This document shows positions 1-13,559 of a stretch of DNA of 64,000 nucleotides, one piece after another; position 1 is the stretch's first letter, and the number at the start of each line of letters is the position of its first letter. Origin of the DNA: Diphasiastrum complanatum. Lineage: Eukaryota; Streptophyta; Lycopodiopsida; Lycopodiales; Lycopodiaceae. The stretch is taken from the NCBI GenBank assembly GCA_029204225.1, contig CM055097.1, positions 14,939,484 through 15,003,483 on the forward strand. Reading direction: 5' to 3'. A model generated the notes under the pieces. It saw nothing but the letters and a program-made list of their open reading frames with translations. It was not told the DNA's origin and did no database searches. The position numbers and the translations under genes are program-made.

Positions 1-334
1 ACTTTTGATTGGCTCATCAAATTGATTTGAAACAAATTGCAATAGAAACTAGCTTTTCTAGCTTTCCAACAAGCTACATAGTCAATATCTTTGGATTAAG
101 CAGCAAAAAGAACAAGAGAAATGAAGTGGTCTGATTTCCACATGTGTGAAATATTAGAAATTCGTACAATAGTTGTTCAGATTAGAAAACTTCTATTTTG
201 GTCTCTTTGATTCACAAACTTCTCAAAAAATGATAGAAAATTGTGAAAAATTGCTTCCTAGCTTGAATAGAATTCAAAATTTCTCATACATGAAATGATT
301 ATAGCATGCAAAGCTTAGTTTGGTTCTGATACAA
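1..334 (-). other. Leader-like sequence with primer-site match, no gene
   Basis: No reading frame of note. On the minus strand 321-334 reads TTGTATCAGAACCA, two mismatches from the initiator-Met-tRNA primer-binding site TGGTATCAGAGCCA. It lies immediately downstream of the candidate LTR at 335-958. I infer the 5' leader of a minus-strand copia-like element whose body lies left of the window. Confidence 0.3.
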
Positions 335-958
335 TGTGAAATTTCCAAAAAGTTCACACGTGTGGAATGTACTTCCTAAGTGTGAATAATGTTACTAAGG
401 TTTGTGTTTGCACATAGAACAATTGTAGATTGAAAATCAGGATCTAACTCTAGATTCTATGGCTAAATCACAATCTAGCATGCTAATGATCAATAGTTAA
501 TAACTTTCACACGCGTGGGGAAAGTACAAACAAAATTAATGTATGAGCAAAAGCCTTTTCCTCGAGTTAGAGAGAGAATGAACAATTCAAGCTTACAAGT
601 AAAAATCCAAAATACTAGAGAATAGCTTCAATGCTTGATTCATCATCAAAAATAGTGAGGGAACTCACTTACATATATAGTGATTGTACTAGCTCGAGGT
701 AGATCAGCCCTCAAATCTCATTTGTCCACTTCTAATGGTACTTTCTACTTAAAATATGACACCAAACTTTGCATGTAGAGAAATGCAACTACAACTACAT
801 TTTTCCTACATGTGTCACTTTTTAGAATACAAATTTTCATGCATGTGTCAATACAAGGTTGAGTTTGCTTTGCATGTCACATTTGGCAAACTAGACTTTA
901 TGCATGTGGATTGGCTCGAGTTTCTACCAAGCCATTTTTGGCTTTTTCAAGTCTAACA
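335..958 (-). repeat. Candidate 5' LTR of a minus-strand copia-like element
   Basis: Read on the minus strand, the stretch begins TGTTAGACTTG and ends TTTCACA, giving the TG...CA ends of an LTR, and is followed at once by a degenerate primer-binding site (321-334). No second copy is in the window, and the left half of the element would lie outside it, so no target duplication can be tested. The boundary at 958 was chosen only from the terminal dinucleotides. Confidence 0.33.
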
Positions 959-1029
959 ACTACATGCATGGTGTAAATTCCATCAAACTCCAAAAGTCAA
1001 GATAGATGGCTTTTTTATTTTCAACACTT

Positions 1030-2005
1030 TTGGTAACATAATAACAACATCATCCAAGGTATAGCGTTTGAAATGCTCTGGCATACTATGTTGTGCTCCA
1101 TCTGATTGTTCTTTCTCAAAAGGATTTACCTTGGATCTTCGTTTTGCTTTCATGGCAGGAATCGTTCGAGGAGGTGATGACTTTCTAGAAGATGTGGTCT
1201 TCTTAGAAGGTGATGACTTCCTAGATGGTGAAGTCTTGCAAGAATCTTGGCTTTAAGAGTCATCCTTGATCTTTCCTTTACCTTTATTCAATAAAGGAGG
1301 TATGTTTTTAGGATCAGATTCTCATGATGATCTTTCCCATTTCAGGACCGTATTATAGTGTTGCTTTGCTTGTTTCTTCATCATTGGTCCTGCATTCTTT
1401 CCTTCCTTCAATATAATTACTTTTGATGGTTTTATTGTTCGTTCATCGGGAATCTCTCAAACTCCAAACCTTGTAGATCCATGTGATTTAAAATTTGCTC
1501 ATCAATAAGTTATACACTTTCATCATAAGACAAGGTGTGACTAATATGAATGAGTTCATCTTCAATAGGATCTGGACTTGAATCGGTTGATATCCAAGCT
1601 GCATTCATCATATTTACTGGAAATGTGATCAGTGTAGCCAAATTTCGATCAAGTAAAGAAATCTTGCTCAGCTCTGATTGGTCATCACGTTGACACATAT
1701 ATCCAACTATACAATCCACTGTTGCAAGAGCTTGATTCCAATTAACAAAAAACTATTTGAGAGTCATAATAAGCCCCCAAAGTTTTTACTTGTTGATCAC
1801 AGGTATGATCCGTTGTTGATGAATCATCATCCCCTTTTTGGACAACTGGCTTTATTGTCCAAGTGATTGGATCAACTTTGACTACATGCTCACAATTTAC
1901 AAATGTAATTTTTCCGGTCCCCCGGTTATGAATTACTTGTGCAACTCGTAACCATGGACGTCCCAATAAGACATGATAAATATTTGGTGCATCAAGTAAG
2001 TCCAT
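1030..2005 (-). pseudogene. Aspartic-protease-like tail of Ty3-like polyprotein
   Basis: On the minus strand 2005-1742 encodes a segment with YHVLLGRPWL followed by a hydrophobic, beta-rich stretch, the usual C-terminal part of a Ty3/gypsy retropepsin (the 'LGRPWL' motif). The catalytic DSG/DTG would lie upstream, where the frame is broken. Further minus-strand open stretches (1719-1510, and a Lys/Ser/Pro-rich run around 1380-1070) continue the polyprotein with stops. The plus-strand open frame at 1068-1256 is the antisense of this run. It is non-functional. Confidence 0.5.
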
Positions 2006-2819
2006 TACTACAAAAGTAATGAAAAACTAAACTCCAACAATCTTGACATGTATATCTTCCAATCTGCCCTTAGGACGGTTGTTTGATCAGCTAGCTTATT
2101 GCAGTCTTCATCTTGTAAGCCCTCATTTTGCACATAGCTTTGTTGAAATCATACTAACTCCTGAACCTCCATCTATCACAGCTGCCTGTTTACCAAACTG
2201 TCTATGTTAGATTGGCAGGGTGATGTTTCTTTGCTCACTTTCTCAGGCTGCCCCTACATTGAGTAGCTTGTTTGATTCTTCAAATCTAGCACAAAAGAGT
2301 GGCTCTTGATGGATTGTTGGTTCAATCTGAGCCAATTTTTATGCCAATACTTCTTTTGCTTTTGGCACCAGCTTAAGAAATTCTTCCAATGTGATATCCA
2401 TCTTGCTAGATAGAATATCACGATTAGTTTTGTTTGCGACGCTTCAAGTTATGTCATCTTGAAGGGTTCTTCATATGATGATGCAACTGAGTATTAACAT
2501 TTGTTCATGGATTACATACTTCAACTGCAGCTTTAGTGGCTTCCAAGACCTCTTCTTCTTGCAACTGTTTAATCCATTGTCTCATATTTTGGTATTTCTT
2601 CTTTTCTGAGTTGATATCTGAATACACCCCTGATGCAGTAGGTATATCAGTAGATGGCATCGATTCAGCTGGTGCTGGATCAACTGGAACTTCTTTCTAC
2701 TTATGAGCTCTAGTAACAACCATCAATGGTACACTTGGTTTCATAGGCTGAGTTTCTGGTCTCTGCTTGATTGTAATCGTATTCAATGGAGCAGTTACCA
2801 GTGGTGGGTTTGGTCTTGC

Positions 2820-3608
2820 TAAACAATCCTTGTAACAATGTCTATAACCACATTCCCTACATAATGGGACAAACTTTCCTTTGTTCAGACATTCAGCAAA
2901 TCTGTGATTTTTGCCACATGCAAAGCATCCAAGTGGTGCTCTAGTCCATTGTCTAGCTTTTTGTTGTTGCGCATCATCATAGATAGCATACTACTCTAAA
3001 GGACCAATTTCTTGATCATTATTCTAATTCCATTGCTCATTAGCAACTGAAAAGCTTGGTTCCATTAGATTCGCAGGAGGAGCATGGGAGGAGCATGTTG
3101 CTTGTGGAGATGGCAAAGGTAGTCATTCAGGAAATCCAAGGCCAAATTTTTGAGCCTGGGTCTTAGGATCAGGTCTCTAATAGGTAGTAGGTTCCCAATA
3201 TTGAGGCTTAGTGTATCTTTGCTAGATAATCCAAGGATTAAACGAGCAAAATGATGTTTTGTGTCTCATAGAGTTGCACATATGACAAATAGTATCCATT
3301 GTCATTCATCTTTTCATTGTTGGACACTCATTTATGGTGTGATTCCCTGTACAGATCGCACACCAAACATTTTCTAGACTAGAAAAAGTTTTAGCAAACT
3401 TTTCACCTACTTTAGCACTCTTTTCTTGCTGCTCTTCCATTGCTTTCATCTTCTCATCGAATTGAGACTGGATCTTTTTCAGCTGCCTCTGCTGCTTTTG
3501 ACCAGATTTTTTGAATTTGTTAATCATCAACTCTGTTGTTGCATTGATATTTGTGGATGCAATAGTGGTGGATGTTGTAGTGGTTTGCCCCGCTGTATAT
3601 GGTAGCAT
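2820..3608 (-). pseudogene. Gag nucleocapsid region with three zinc knuckles
   Basis: Three motifs of form C-x2-C-x3-H-x4-C read on the minus strand: CAICTGNHTINEC (just right of 3306), CFACGKNHRFAEC (about 2935-2897) and CRECGYRHCYKDC (about 2870-2832). The first lies in a 100-residue open frame (3608-3306) rich in Lys/Gln and predicted to be coiled-coil. The other two lie beyond stops. Zinc knuckles bind genomic RNA in gag proteins. The x3 spacing differs from the commoner x4 of retroviral knuckles. Confidence 0.6.
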
Positions 3609-3668
3609 TCCAATATTTGGTTCATCATCTGAATGTTCATTCTCCCATGATCACGACATCATTATTGA

Positions 3669-4011
3669 TTAATTCAAGATCACACTCAGATCTGAGGTGT
3701 TTAACCCATTCAATATAATCTCGCACTCCTTCTCTTTTCCCATTATAATTTTACTTAAAATAAGGAAAGAATCTACTATAAATTTTACGGGCTTGAATCT
3801 TGTGATGAGGCCAACTTTGACCACTTTCCAATCCATACGTTCTGTTTCATCTTTGTTATAAATCCAATATTGTGTTGCTCCAATTAAGGTCATAGAAACT
3901 AGCTTAACTTTATCTTGTGAAAAAAATTTGCCATAAACCTCACATGATTCTGAAAAGATTTTGAAAAATTTGACTAGATCAGATAACCCATTATACTTTG
4001 GTATCTCTAGA
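3669..4011 (-). pseudogene. Ty3-like gag core, interrupted by LTR element
   Basis: The minus strand encodes a retrotransposon-gag-like domain: EIPKYNGLSD, then a run ending DETERMDW, then VGLITRFKP. This matches the usual pattern of plant gypsy gag (substrate-like 'PKF/YNG' start, W near the middle, RF near the end). The frame ends at 3669. The upstream side is cut exactly at 4011 by the element 4012-6890, and the missing N-terminal codons are found at 6891-6981. Confidence 0.65.
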
Positions 4012-5634
4012 TGTAGCGCAGGCATCTCAAAGGGAGCCGAAAACCACGACTTAGCTTCCCAGCCTTCAACTCTTGCCATCCAAACCCACTTGACATACAA
4101 GCAGCCAACTCGCCAACAACGATCAGACTTAACCAACTTGAAGTTCCGAAAACCAACATTGAGATCCAACCTGGCGCCATGCCAGATCGGGGGTCCCGAT
4201 GTGGGTGACTTCCCTCCAAGCAAGCCGCCCGACATACATCAAACTTAACCAACTCGAAGCTTCGTTACAAACGAGTAACATCCATTCCAAGCAAGCGGTC
4301 TGACTTACATCAGACTTAACCAACTGAAAGCTTCGTCACGAGCCCTGGAAGCCAACCTGGCGCCACGCCAGACTGGACAGCCATAAACAGGTAACATCCA
4401 CCCAAGCAAGCCATCCAACTCAGCCGACAGGTTAGAGCCCGTTCCCCAAGAGCTTAACCCATTCACGTTCATGCAAGGAACACTCAGAACCACAAGCCGC
4501 GACAGATATGGAAACAACCAATTCCTGGACCAAATGGTCCTGACAGCATACCGCTGGCGCCACGGACCGAATGGTCCCGACGGCATACCGCTGGCGTCCC
4601 GGGATACGACCCTCAGCTATGTGCCAAGTTAAAATTTTGAAAGCGGCCTTACAACTGGCGCTTTTACCGAACATTGAAACCCAGAAGGTATTCAGAGTCA
4701 GTTTGAGGAAAATCCCACTTTATTGATAAATCTGAGAAGGTTACATTTCAAGTGTGTGACCGACCCTAGTCTCCGGGGCGCTAGCATGCCAAGGCGAGAG
4801 CCAGGACAACATTCCAGCAAGGGAGGCTGAGACTTGGTTGGAGCTCGCCCTGAGTCGCAACCCGCACTCCCCTATAGTATTGGTGTGATTCGGCACCCCC
4901 CTCATACCAAGCACTCTACCCAAGCTGGTAAAGCACGTTTTTCTCTCTCTAAAATTTTCTCTTTCTAGAAAGTCATTTTCTCTCTCTAGATTTTATTGAT
5001 CCCCAGGCTTCCTTTAATCATGCCTAGATCGTGTGAGGTGATTGCACATCGATCTGAGCTCTCTGGACTCCGCTAGAACCGATCAAAGATTTTCAGCCAT
5101 AGGAACTTGGCGCCGGCTGGATTCTGGTCACAGTGGCGCCGGGAGCGGCGCCGGCAGCAGCAAGGGCGCTGCTGGCGCCGGGGACATAGCTGGCACCGAT
5201 TAAAGACAAGGTCCTCCTTTGAGATGGTCCTCCTTAAAGAAAAGGTTCCTTCTCGAGCCATCAGCTTCTTGTATCACAAGCAATCATGCAAACCAGACAA
5301 AGCAGAGTACTAAGACTCACCACGAATACGTACAAGTAAGACACTCAGGCAGGTTTACTAACAAGTAACAAAGACAAGGTCCTCCTTTGAGATGGTCCTG
5401 CCAACGGACCTTTGCCTGGCCGCGCCCATACAAATCGATCACGGAATCAGCCCACATAGGACACCCCTCCAACTATCCGTGCTTTCACCATTAAGCAGCA
5501 CATTGCCTCAGTCACGCCCCACCACTTTTTGGTCGGATGCCCTACCACTTTTTGCCGTTGGCGCTGCTGGCGCCGGGGACATAGCTGGCGCCGATGGCGC
5601 TGGAAGTAAAGCTTGTAAAGGTAGCTTTACAACA
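4012..5634 (-). repeat. 3' LTR (left copy), with internal insertion
   Basis: On the minus strand it runs TGTTGTAAAGC...GCGCTACA and matches 5673-6890 along its length except for about 395 extra bases. The extra block is bracketed by a 36 bp direct repeat with one mismatch (5165-5200 and 5560-5595, starting ggcgctgctggcgcc). Inside the block a 29 bp motif (aaagacaaggtcctcctttg...) also occurs twice, near 5204 and 5371. The small frames within it are antisense noise. Confidence 0.75.
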
Positions 5635-5672
5635 TCCGCATAGCTGACCGGCCAGTCGGCTCTGATACCACA
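5635..5672 (-). other. 38 bp internal region with tRNA-Met primer site
   Basis: The entire interior between the LTRs. Minus-strand bases from 5670 read TGGTATCAGAGCCG, the standard plant initiator-Met primer-binding site, two bases from the LTR end. No polypurine tract precedes the other LTR. Confidence 0.7.
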
Positions 5673-6890
5673 TGTAGCGCAGGCATCCCAAAGGGAGCCG
5701 GGAACTACGACTTAGCTTCCCAGCCTTCAACTCTTGCCATCCAAACCCACTTGACATACAAGCAGCCAACTCGCCAACAACGATCAGACTTAACCAACTT
5801 GAAGTTCCGAAAACCAACATTGAGATCCAACCTGGCGCCATGCCAGATCGGGGGTCCCGATGTGGGTGACTTCCCTCCAAGCAAGCTGCCCGACATACAT
5901 CAAACTTAACCAACTCGAAGCTTCGTTACAAACGAGTAACATCCATTCCAAGCAAGCGGTCTGACTTACATCAGACTTAACCAACTGAAAGCTTCGTCAC
6001 GAGCGCTGGAAGCCAAACTGGCGCCACGCCAGACTGGACAGCCATAAACAGGTAACATCCACCCAAGCAAGCCATCCAACTCAGCCGACAGGTTAGAGCC
6101 CGTTCCCCAAGAGCTTAACCCATTCACGTTCATGCAAGGAACACTCAGAACCACAAGCCGCGACAGATATGGAAACAACCAGTTCCTGGACCAAATGGTC
6201 CTGACAGCATACCGCTGGCGCCACGGACCGAATGGTCCCGACGGCATACCGCTGGCGTCCCGGGATACGACCCTCAGCTATGTGCCAAGTTAAAAATTTT
6301 GAAAGCGGCATTACAACTGGCGCTTTTACCGAACACTAAAACCCAGAAGGTAATCAGAGTCAGTTTGAGGAAAATCCCACTTTATTGATAAATCTGAGAA
6401 GGTTACATTTCAAGTGTGTGACCGACCCTAGTCTCCGAGGCGCTAGCATGCCAAGGCGAGAGCCAGGACAACATTCCAGCAAGGGAGGCTGAGACTTGGT
6501 TGGAGCTCGCCCTGAGTCGCAACCCGCACTCCCCTATAGTATTGGTGTGATTCGGCACCCCCCCTCATACCAAGCACTCTACCCAAGCTGGTAAAGCACG
6601 TTTTTCTCTCTCTAAAATTTTCTCTTTCTAGAAAGTCATTTTCTCTCTCTAGATTTTATTGATCCCCAGGCTTCCTTTAATCATGCCTAGATCGTGTGAG
6701 GTGATTTCACATCGATTTGAGCTCTCTGGACTCCGCTAAAACCGATCAAAGATTTTCAGCCATAGGAACTTGGCGCCGACTGGATTCTGGTCACAGTGGC
6801 ACCGGGAGCAGCAGGGGCGCTGCTGGCGCCGGGGACATAGCTGGCGCCGATGGCGCCGGAAGTAAAGCTTGTAAAGGTAGCTTTACAACA
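5673..6890 (-). repeat. 5' LTR (right copy)
   Basis: 1218 bp, minus-strand ends TGTTGTAAAGC and GCGCTACA. Contains repeated GGCGCC motifs near its right end. It lacks the 395 bp block found in the left copy, so this is the better guide to the ancestral LTR. Confidence 0.78.
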
Positions 6891-6981
6891 CTAGATGAGA
6901 TGACCTTCAAACAATAACTGGTGGAACGTTCAACGGAGGTCCAGGTGGCTATTGATCATCATCTCTATCTATATGAGACAT
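6891..6981 (-). pseudogene. N-terminal piece of the interrupted gag
   Basis: A minus-strand ATG at 6981 (start MSHIDRDDDQ) opens a frame that runs, with two in-frame stops (TAG, TGA), to the target-site duplication CTAGA at 6891-6895. The frame is in phase with the gag core that resumes at 4011. It is therefore the 5' end of the same gene, displaced by the insertion. The two stops show that the gene was already dead or has decayed since. Confidence 0.6.
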
Positions 6982-7682
6982 CTTTGCAATACACTAAAGA
7001 GAACGAGATTGGATCTAGATTTTTCAATAAACTCCTATCTCTGATCATATCTGTAAAAATTTTGTCACAATAAGGATTTCTCATAATCAATATCAAATTA
7101 TAACAAAATATTCCAGAAATTTGACAATGGCTAGATATAATAGATCAGAACTCAGAAGTAGTATTGGCAAAGTTCCCTAGACGAAGGTTCTTCACTGTTA
7201 TTTTGGGTAAGAATCACTAATCTGACTGTTTTCGACAAATTTGGTAAAATTAACTTCGTCGGATTGACAATGACTATATCTGGTACTAATATGGCTAGGG
7301 TAGAACTGGCAAAGGTTCTTTGAGGTGAACAAAAATTGTTTTTGCAGATTTTGTGAGGACTAAAATAGACTTTTTGGATGATCCTGATACACCTGAACTC
7401 AAAAATGATAAAATACTATATTTGGAATTCTCAGATAAGTCGGCGAAGGTTTAGATGAAGGATCAAGAGTAATACTGTTACTTTTGTAAAAAATAGTTGT
7501 TTTTTGACAGAAGTAGATCAATATGACAACTGACCTTGACTTAGTATTAGCCCAACTTGCTGATTATCAAAAATAGTATGTTGGACTGACTTTGACTCTG
7601 GCGAAGACTCTAGCAAAGGTTCTTCTCAGAGAACTGATATTTTTGCAAAAACGTGTTAAACTTTTCACAAAAGGTTACCAAC
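6982..7682 (-). other. Untranslated leader between gag start and LTR
   Basis: AT-rich, with no reading frame on the minus strand. It lies between the gag ATG (6981) and the LTR at 7683. Next to the LTR the minus strand reads GTTGGTAACC, which matches an initiator-Met primer site only over TGGTA. The repeated phrases 'ctggcgaag / tggcaaaggtt' at 7160-7620 suggest degenerate internal duplication. Confidence 0.35.
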
Positions 7683-8158
7683 TGTAATGACCATGAGGGA
7701 TAACCCCTAAAATGAGGATAGGAGAACACAATAGAAGAGACTATGGAGCCAAACCGCCCAACCAAACCTAGATCAAACTTGGATCTAGCCCCCAAGCCAT
7801 GCCATGTGAAGCAAGAGGAGAAGAGAGAAACTGGTAACCTAATCCCAATATGTCGACAGGAGAATTCTTGCCCCATTATATAGAAAGTAGAGTCCTGTGC
7901 ATGAAACCATGCAACCCCCATGCAGGTCAACTATAAATAAATCACTTCTCTTCATGTAGTCCTCCTACCTATATTCGTCACACAGACATGCAATACTCCA
8001 TATGTCAATTAGAGGGTCTGGCTCCTCTCAAGGTAATTAGTCACAAACTGGCCTTGACGTGGAATTAAATCATGGCGTGACTAACAATCTCGAATACTGG
8101 AGGGCCGGTCTACCATATTAGGACTATTCCAGGTCCTTAACCGAATATGGTCATGACA
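7683..8158 (-). repeat. LTR with TGTAATGACC / GGTCATGACA ends
   Basis: 476 bp. Its ends are imperfect inverted repeats of about 10 bp. On the minus strand it starts TGTCATGACC and is preceded (right side, 8171-8159) by a purine-rich AAGTAGGGAAGAA, like a polypurine tract. Its other side faces the leader and gag of the Ty3-like element. It thus has 3'-LTR context on one side and 5'-LTR context on the other. Confidence 0.5.
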
Positions 8159-9533
8159 TTCTTCCCTACTTAAATTGCTTCTATCCTTAGAAGCTCCTCA
8201 AAATAGGAAAGAATTACAGGAACAGTTCCTTTAACTTTCAATATTAACCCAGAAAATCATATCCTTAATTTGACTTTCATATCAAACAAGCACTCAAAGA
8301 TAAACCAATTTCCAATCGTTAATCTCTATTTTGAAGTACAAATCAAGTTTGTAAAGTACACTAAATGATAAATTTCTCAACTAGGTTACACTCAACACAA
8401 GTTAGTGACATCACCTTCATGTGAAACGCTTACATGAACCACTGAGTGAAATATTCCCTGGGAGATTAAAGTTAAAGAAAATATAATAATCATAGTCTGA
8501 AATTATTCACAAACTCTGGTAGACAATTCATAAAAAGCTTCCAAATGCTACCCTTAGAATCTAATTCTAAGATATGATAATTCATTCGACTAGAATCTCT
8601 AAGAGAATCATTAAGATATAGGATGATTAAAACTCAACTATGAGTATCCCAGATACTCTTTTGAGTTAAATGCTCCTGTTTCTAGCACCGAATGAAAGAA
8701 AATAACATTGATTCATCTTAATAAATTTGTCTGATAACTGGAGATCTAATCAAAAGAAAAAACTTTAATCAAGCATACGTAGACCATAAACTGTAGCAGA
8801 ACAGCGTCCACTAGATAAATTAAATTCTCCACAAATAAAATACTTATCTTGTGAGAATGTCTGTGAGATCCATAGGTTCTCAATTAAAATACTGGAGTAA
8901 AGATATTCACAGTGATTCAAATTCTTACTCAATTAATAGATCAAAAATTAATCATCACACTTAAAAATCATCACAATTCCTTACAATCCTCTGACAATAA
9001 TTAAGTATCTATTTATGTTCCGTCAAAAATAAATATTTAGATTCGTATGATTCGTCAATCATAATTTTTTGGAATCCAAACCACAATCACTTATAGGATA
9101 CTAAAGTATATGTTTAACATAACTCAGAAAAAGTAAGAATCATTCCAAAATCTTTCCGCTAGGAAAAATACTAGATTTAGAAATACTATCCAAACAGGAT
9201 TCTTTAACTAAAGTGCGAGATATTCAAGTTCTATAAACCAATGGTAATTAAAGACAAAAAGCATACCAAAATGATAATGACAATCATCTTCAACTACAAA
9301 AATTTTTAGATTACCGTCTAGAATACAATCTAGATACCCAAAGTCCTACTGAATATCAATTCAGTTATTATTCTCGGGTTTATTATGATTTGCTATCCAA
9401 TTGAGCTCTCTGGGATACAATCATTATGAGCTGAGTCTATTCCTTACCTAAGGAACACTCTATTCCAAGAATATTGTATATCCGATGCACATAATTTTAA
9501 CTGATGAATCAAATGATTCACTAATCATGCGTC
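8159..9533. other. AT-rich stretch, no gene seen
   Basis: After the candidate polypurine tract (8159-8171) I see no open frame above noise on either strand, no tandem array and no terminal repeat. It may be a decayed internal region of the element whose 3' LTR would be 7683-8158. Confidence 0.4.
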
Positions 9534-10276
9534 TTACAAGCAATATAAATAAAAATCATAAAAGAAGCATTTTTGCTTTGACTTGTCCTTTGAGCTTGAT
9601 GCATCATCCTCTTCTTTGGCCTCCTTTGGATGCTTCTTCTTTCCATTGGTCTTCTTTTTTCCCTTGAATGAGAAATTGGCTTTCTCATCACCATCCTGCA
9701 AAGACAAGGAACTCACTCTTCAGCCACTAATACACTGTGAAGTTTTTCTATAGTTGGCAAAGTGTCTTGGATGGCAAAACTTTGGACCAAATTTGCAAAG
9801 TCATCTCCTAGACCATTAAGAACAATTTGTACAAGATCTCCATCATGAATCTTCTCTCCAATGGAAGCCAACTCCCTATTTAGAGACTTGATTCTGAGTA
9901 CATAATCTTGTGCACTCTCCTCACTTCTTTTCATGCTTTGCAAAATCTGATTTCTAGGCACGAGAACCTTCAAGGTGTTACTATATTCATAGATTGATTT
10001 TAAAGACTCCCAAGCCTCTTTAGTACTAGTACATGCTGATGCTTCTCTCAACAATTCATTGCTCACATTCAACTTTACACAATGAAATGCAAGCCTAGAT
10101 CTCTTCTTGTATCTAGCTAACTCTTGTGCACCTAGAGGTTCATCTTCATCTTCAATCAAGAACTCATAAAGGTCTTCGAGCACCAAGAGTGACTCCATCC
10201 TAACCTTCCAAATAGCATAATTTGTAGAATTCAATCTCTCACTAGTTTCTAGAAGGTATGCTCCAGCAGATCCCAT
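9534..10276 (-). pseudogene. Ty1/copia gag, truncated and frameshifted
   Basis: The minus-strand frame from ATG 10276 (MGSAGAYLLETSERLNSTN) to about 9713 encodes the typical plant copia gag: a 'L-x-x-NY-x-x-W' start and an UBN2-type helical domain with WESLKSIYE and KMRSEES-like segments. A frameshift near 9713 leads into a Lys/Ser-rich tail (9716-9534) ending KQKCFFYDF, where the zinc knuckle (normally C-x2-C) should begin, and the frame is then lost. An upstream ATG (10300) is in frame, but the internal one fits the family better. Gag forms the particle for reverse transcription. Confidence 0.8.
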
Positions 10277-10300
10277 CTTACTAGTGACTTCTACAAACAA

Positions 10301-10640
10301 GAAATAGATTTGATTGACTTGAAACTCACAAAGGTCTCACACTTGCGTGTTTCACCCAAATTTGATTTTTAATCCAACAAATGGACTTATAATCATAGTT
10401 CTATCACTCCCTCACAGAGCTGGAATGAAGATAAGATGAAGTGAAAACTACTTTCAAACAAATCTTGCCAAGAAATGGATTTGATTGTCTCTAGAAACTC
10501 ACTAAGGTCTCTCTCTTGTAGTGTTTTGCTCAAATTAGATCTATAATCCAACAAATGGAATTATAATCTCAGTTCTATCACTCCCTCACAAAGTTGGAAT
10601 GAAGATAAGATGATGTGAAATCTACTTACAATCAAATCTT
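10301..10640. repeat. Tandem duplication, about 171 bp unit
   Basis: Two diverged copies, 10301-10471 and 10472-10640, both starting gaaat(a/g)gatttgatt and ending near 'caaatcttg'. They lie in the 5' leader of the copia element, between its gag and its primer-binding site. Confidence 0.7.
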
Positions 10641-11066
10641 GTCAATTTTGGCTATTTTTCGACAATAACATGACTAAATCTCCCTCACACTTTTTGATGT
10701 ACTTTCAAGACCTGTAAAACAAGTATAGAGGACCTGATTTCAGCCTAGATTAATTAGATCTCATGAACCTATGTCAAATCTAATCAATGGCACTCAATCT
10801 TGGTAGCTTATCCTAAGATTTTCACCAAAAATTACATCAAAAGCTCACAAATTGAATTTCTTTGGATCAAACGAATACCATGCATTAAATGCAGGTTCAG
10901 AGGTGCCCATACATGTGGACAGTACGGACTTGGATCCCTACTAGGTTTGGGATCAAATCTCGTAACCAAAATCAAGATTCTAGCTTGCCCTCTCAATACT
11001 AGTTTTTAGCACCAAAACTTGCTAAAAATGGATTTGCATTAGATCAATGGCTTATTCTCTTGTACT

Positions 11067-11080
11067 TGGCTCTGATACCA
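11067..11080 (-). other. Copia primer-binding site
   Basis: The minus strand reads TGGTATCAGAGCCA, an exact plant initiator-Met-tRNA primer site, abutting sequence that ends TTTCACA on the minus strand from 11081 rightwards. This marks the 5' LTR of the copia element whose gag is at 9534-10276. The outer LTR edge cannot be placed, because I find no convincing TG start or target duplication. Confidence 0.6.
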
Positions 11081-13136
<2,056 letters not shown>

Positions 13137-13559
13137 AACTATTCAATACTTTCATGATTGATACTAATCATTGTAATGTAGAAATATGAGCAGCTATTTA
13201 TACTAAGCAAAAACGACAACGTCCAAGAGTAGGACAAATAATGGCCAGTGGACTGGCATCCATCCAAAATGAGCTGGCATCCATTCAGTTGAATCTTCCC
13301 AAAAACTCTATAGCTTCAATTCAAGTTGAACAATAAACTATCTTTCACCCGACAAGATTCGTCGGACCATGCCTGAGGACCATGCCCGAACTTCGATATG
13401 TCGGATGATGTCCGACATGTCGGATCCACCTATGAGTGATTTTGGAGTAGTTCTGCAGACTGTGTAGAAACATAAAGAAAACTACAGGTCTGGATAAAAT
13501 TGGACGAAGCTTAAAATGTCAATTAGTCGATTAGTAGGAGAATAATCTAATACCACAAA

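Larger units (their letters stand above)
4012..6890 (-). mobile_element. Non-coding LTR element with CTAGA target duplication
   Basis: Two long, nearly identical LTRs (4012-5634 and 5673-6890) flank an internal region of only 38 bp. A perfect 5 bp duplication, CTAGA, lies at 4007-4011 and 6891-6895. Orientation is minus, because the primer-binding site TGGTATCAGAGCC is adjacent to the right-hand LTR. No coding capacity is present, so it must have moved with proteins from elsewhere, or has lost its interior. It resembles a terminal-repeat-in-miniature type element, but with LTRs far longer than usual. Confidence 0.8.
960..7682 (-). mobile_element. Decayed Ty3/gypsy-like retrotransposon, gag to protease
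   Basis: Minus-strand coding remnants lie in retroelement order from right to left: a gag start (6891-6981), the gag core (3669-4011), three CCHC-type knuckles (3608-2820) and an aspartic-protease-like segment (2005-1742). Many in-frame stops show it is old. No reverse transcriptase is visible, so it is truncated on the left near 1 kb. A younger LTR element (4012-6890) sits inside gag. The LTR at 7683-8158 is a plausible 5' LTR because the gag leader lies directly between them, but the other LTR is missing. Confidence 0.65.

Noticed and set aside
4129-4674. Minus-strand frames in the 4-6 kb LTRs
   Set aside because: The same frames appear in both LTR copies with stops and no motif. LTRs are non-coding and the frames do not fit any gag or pol.
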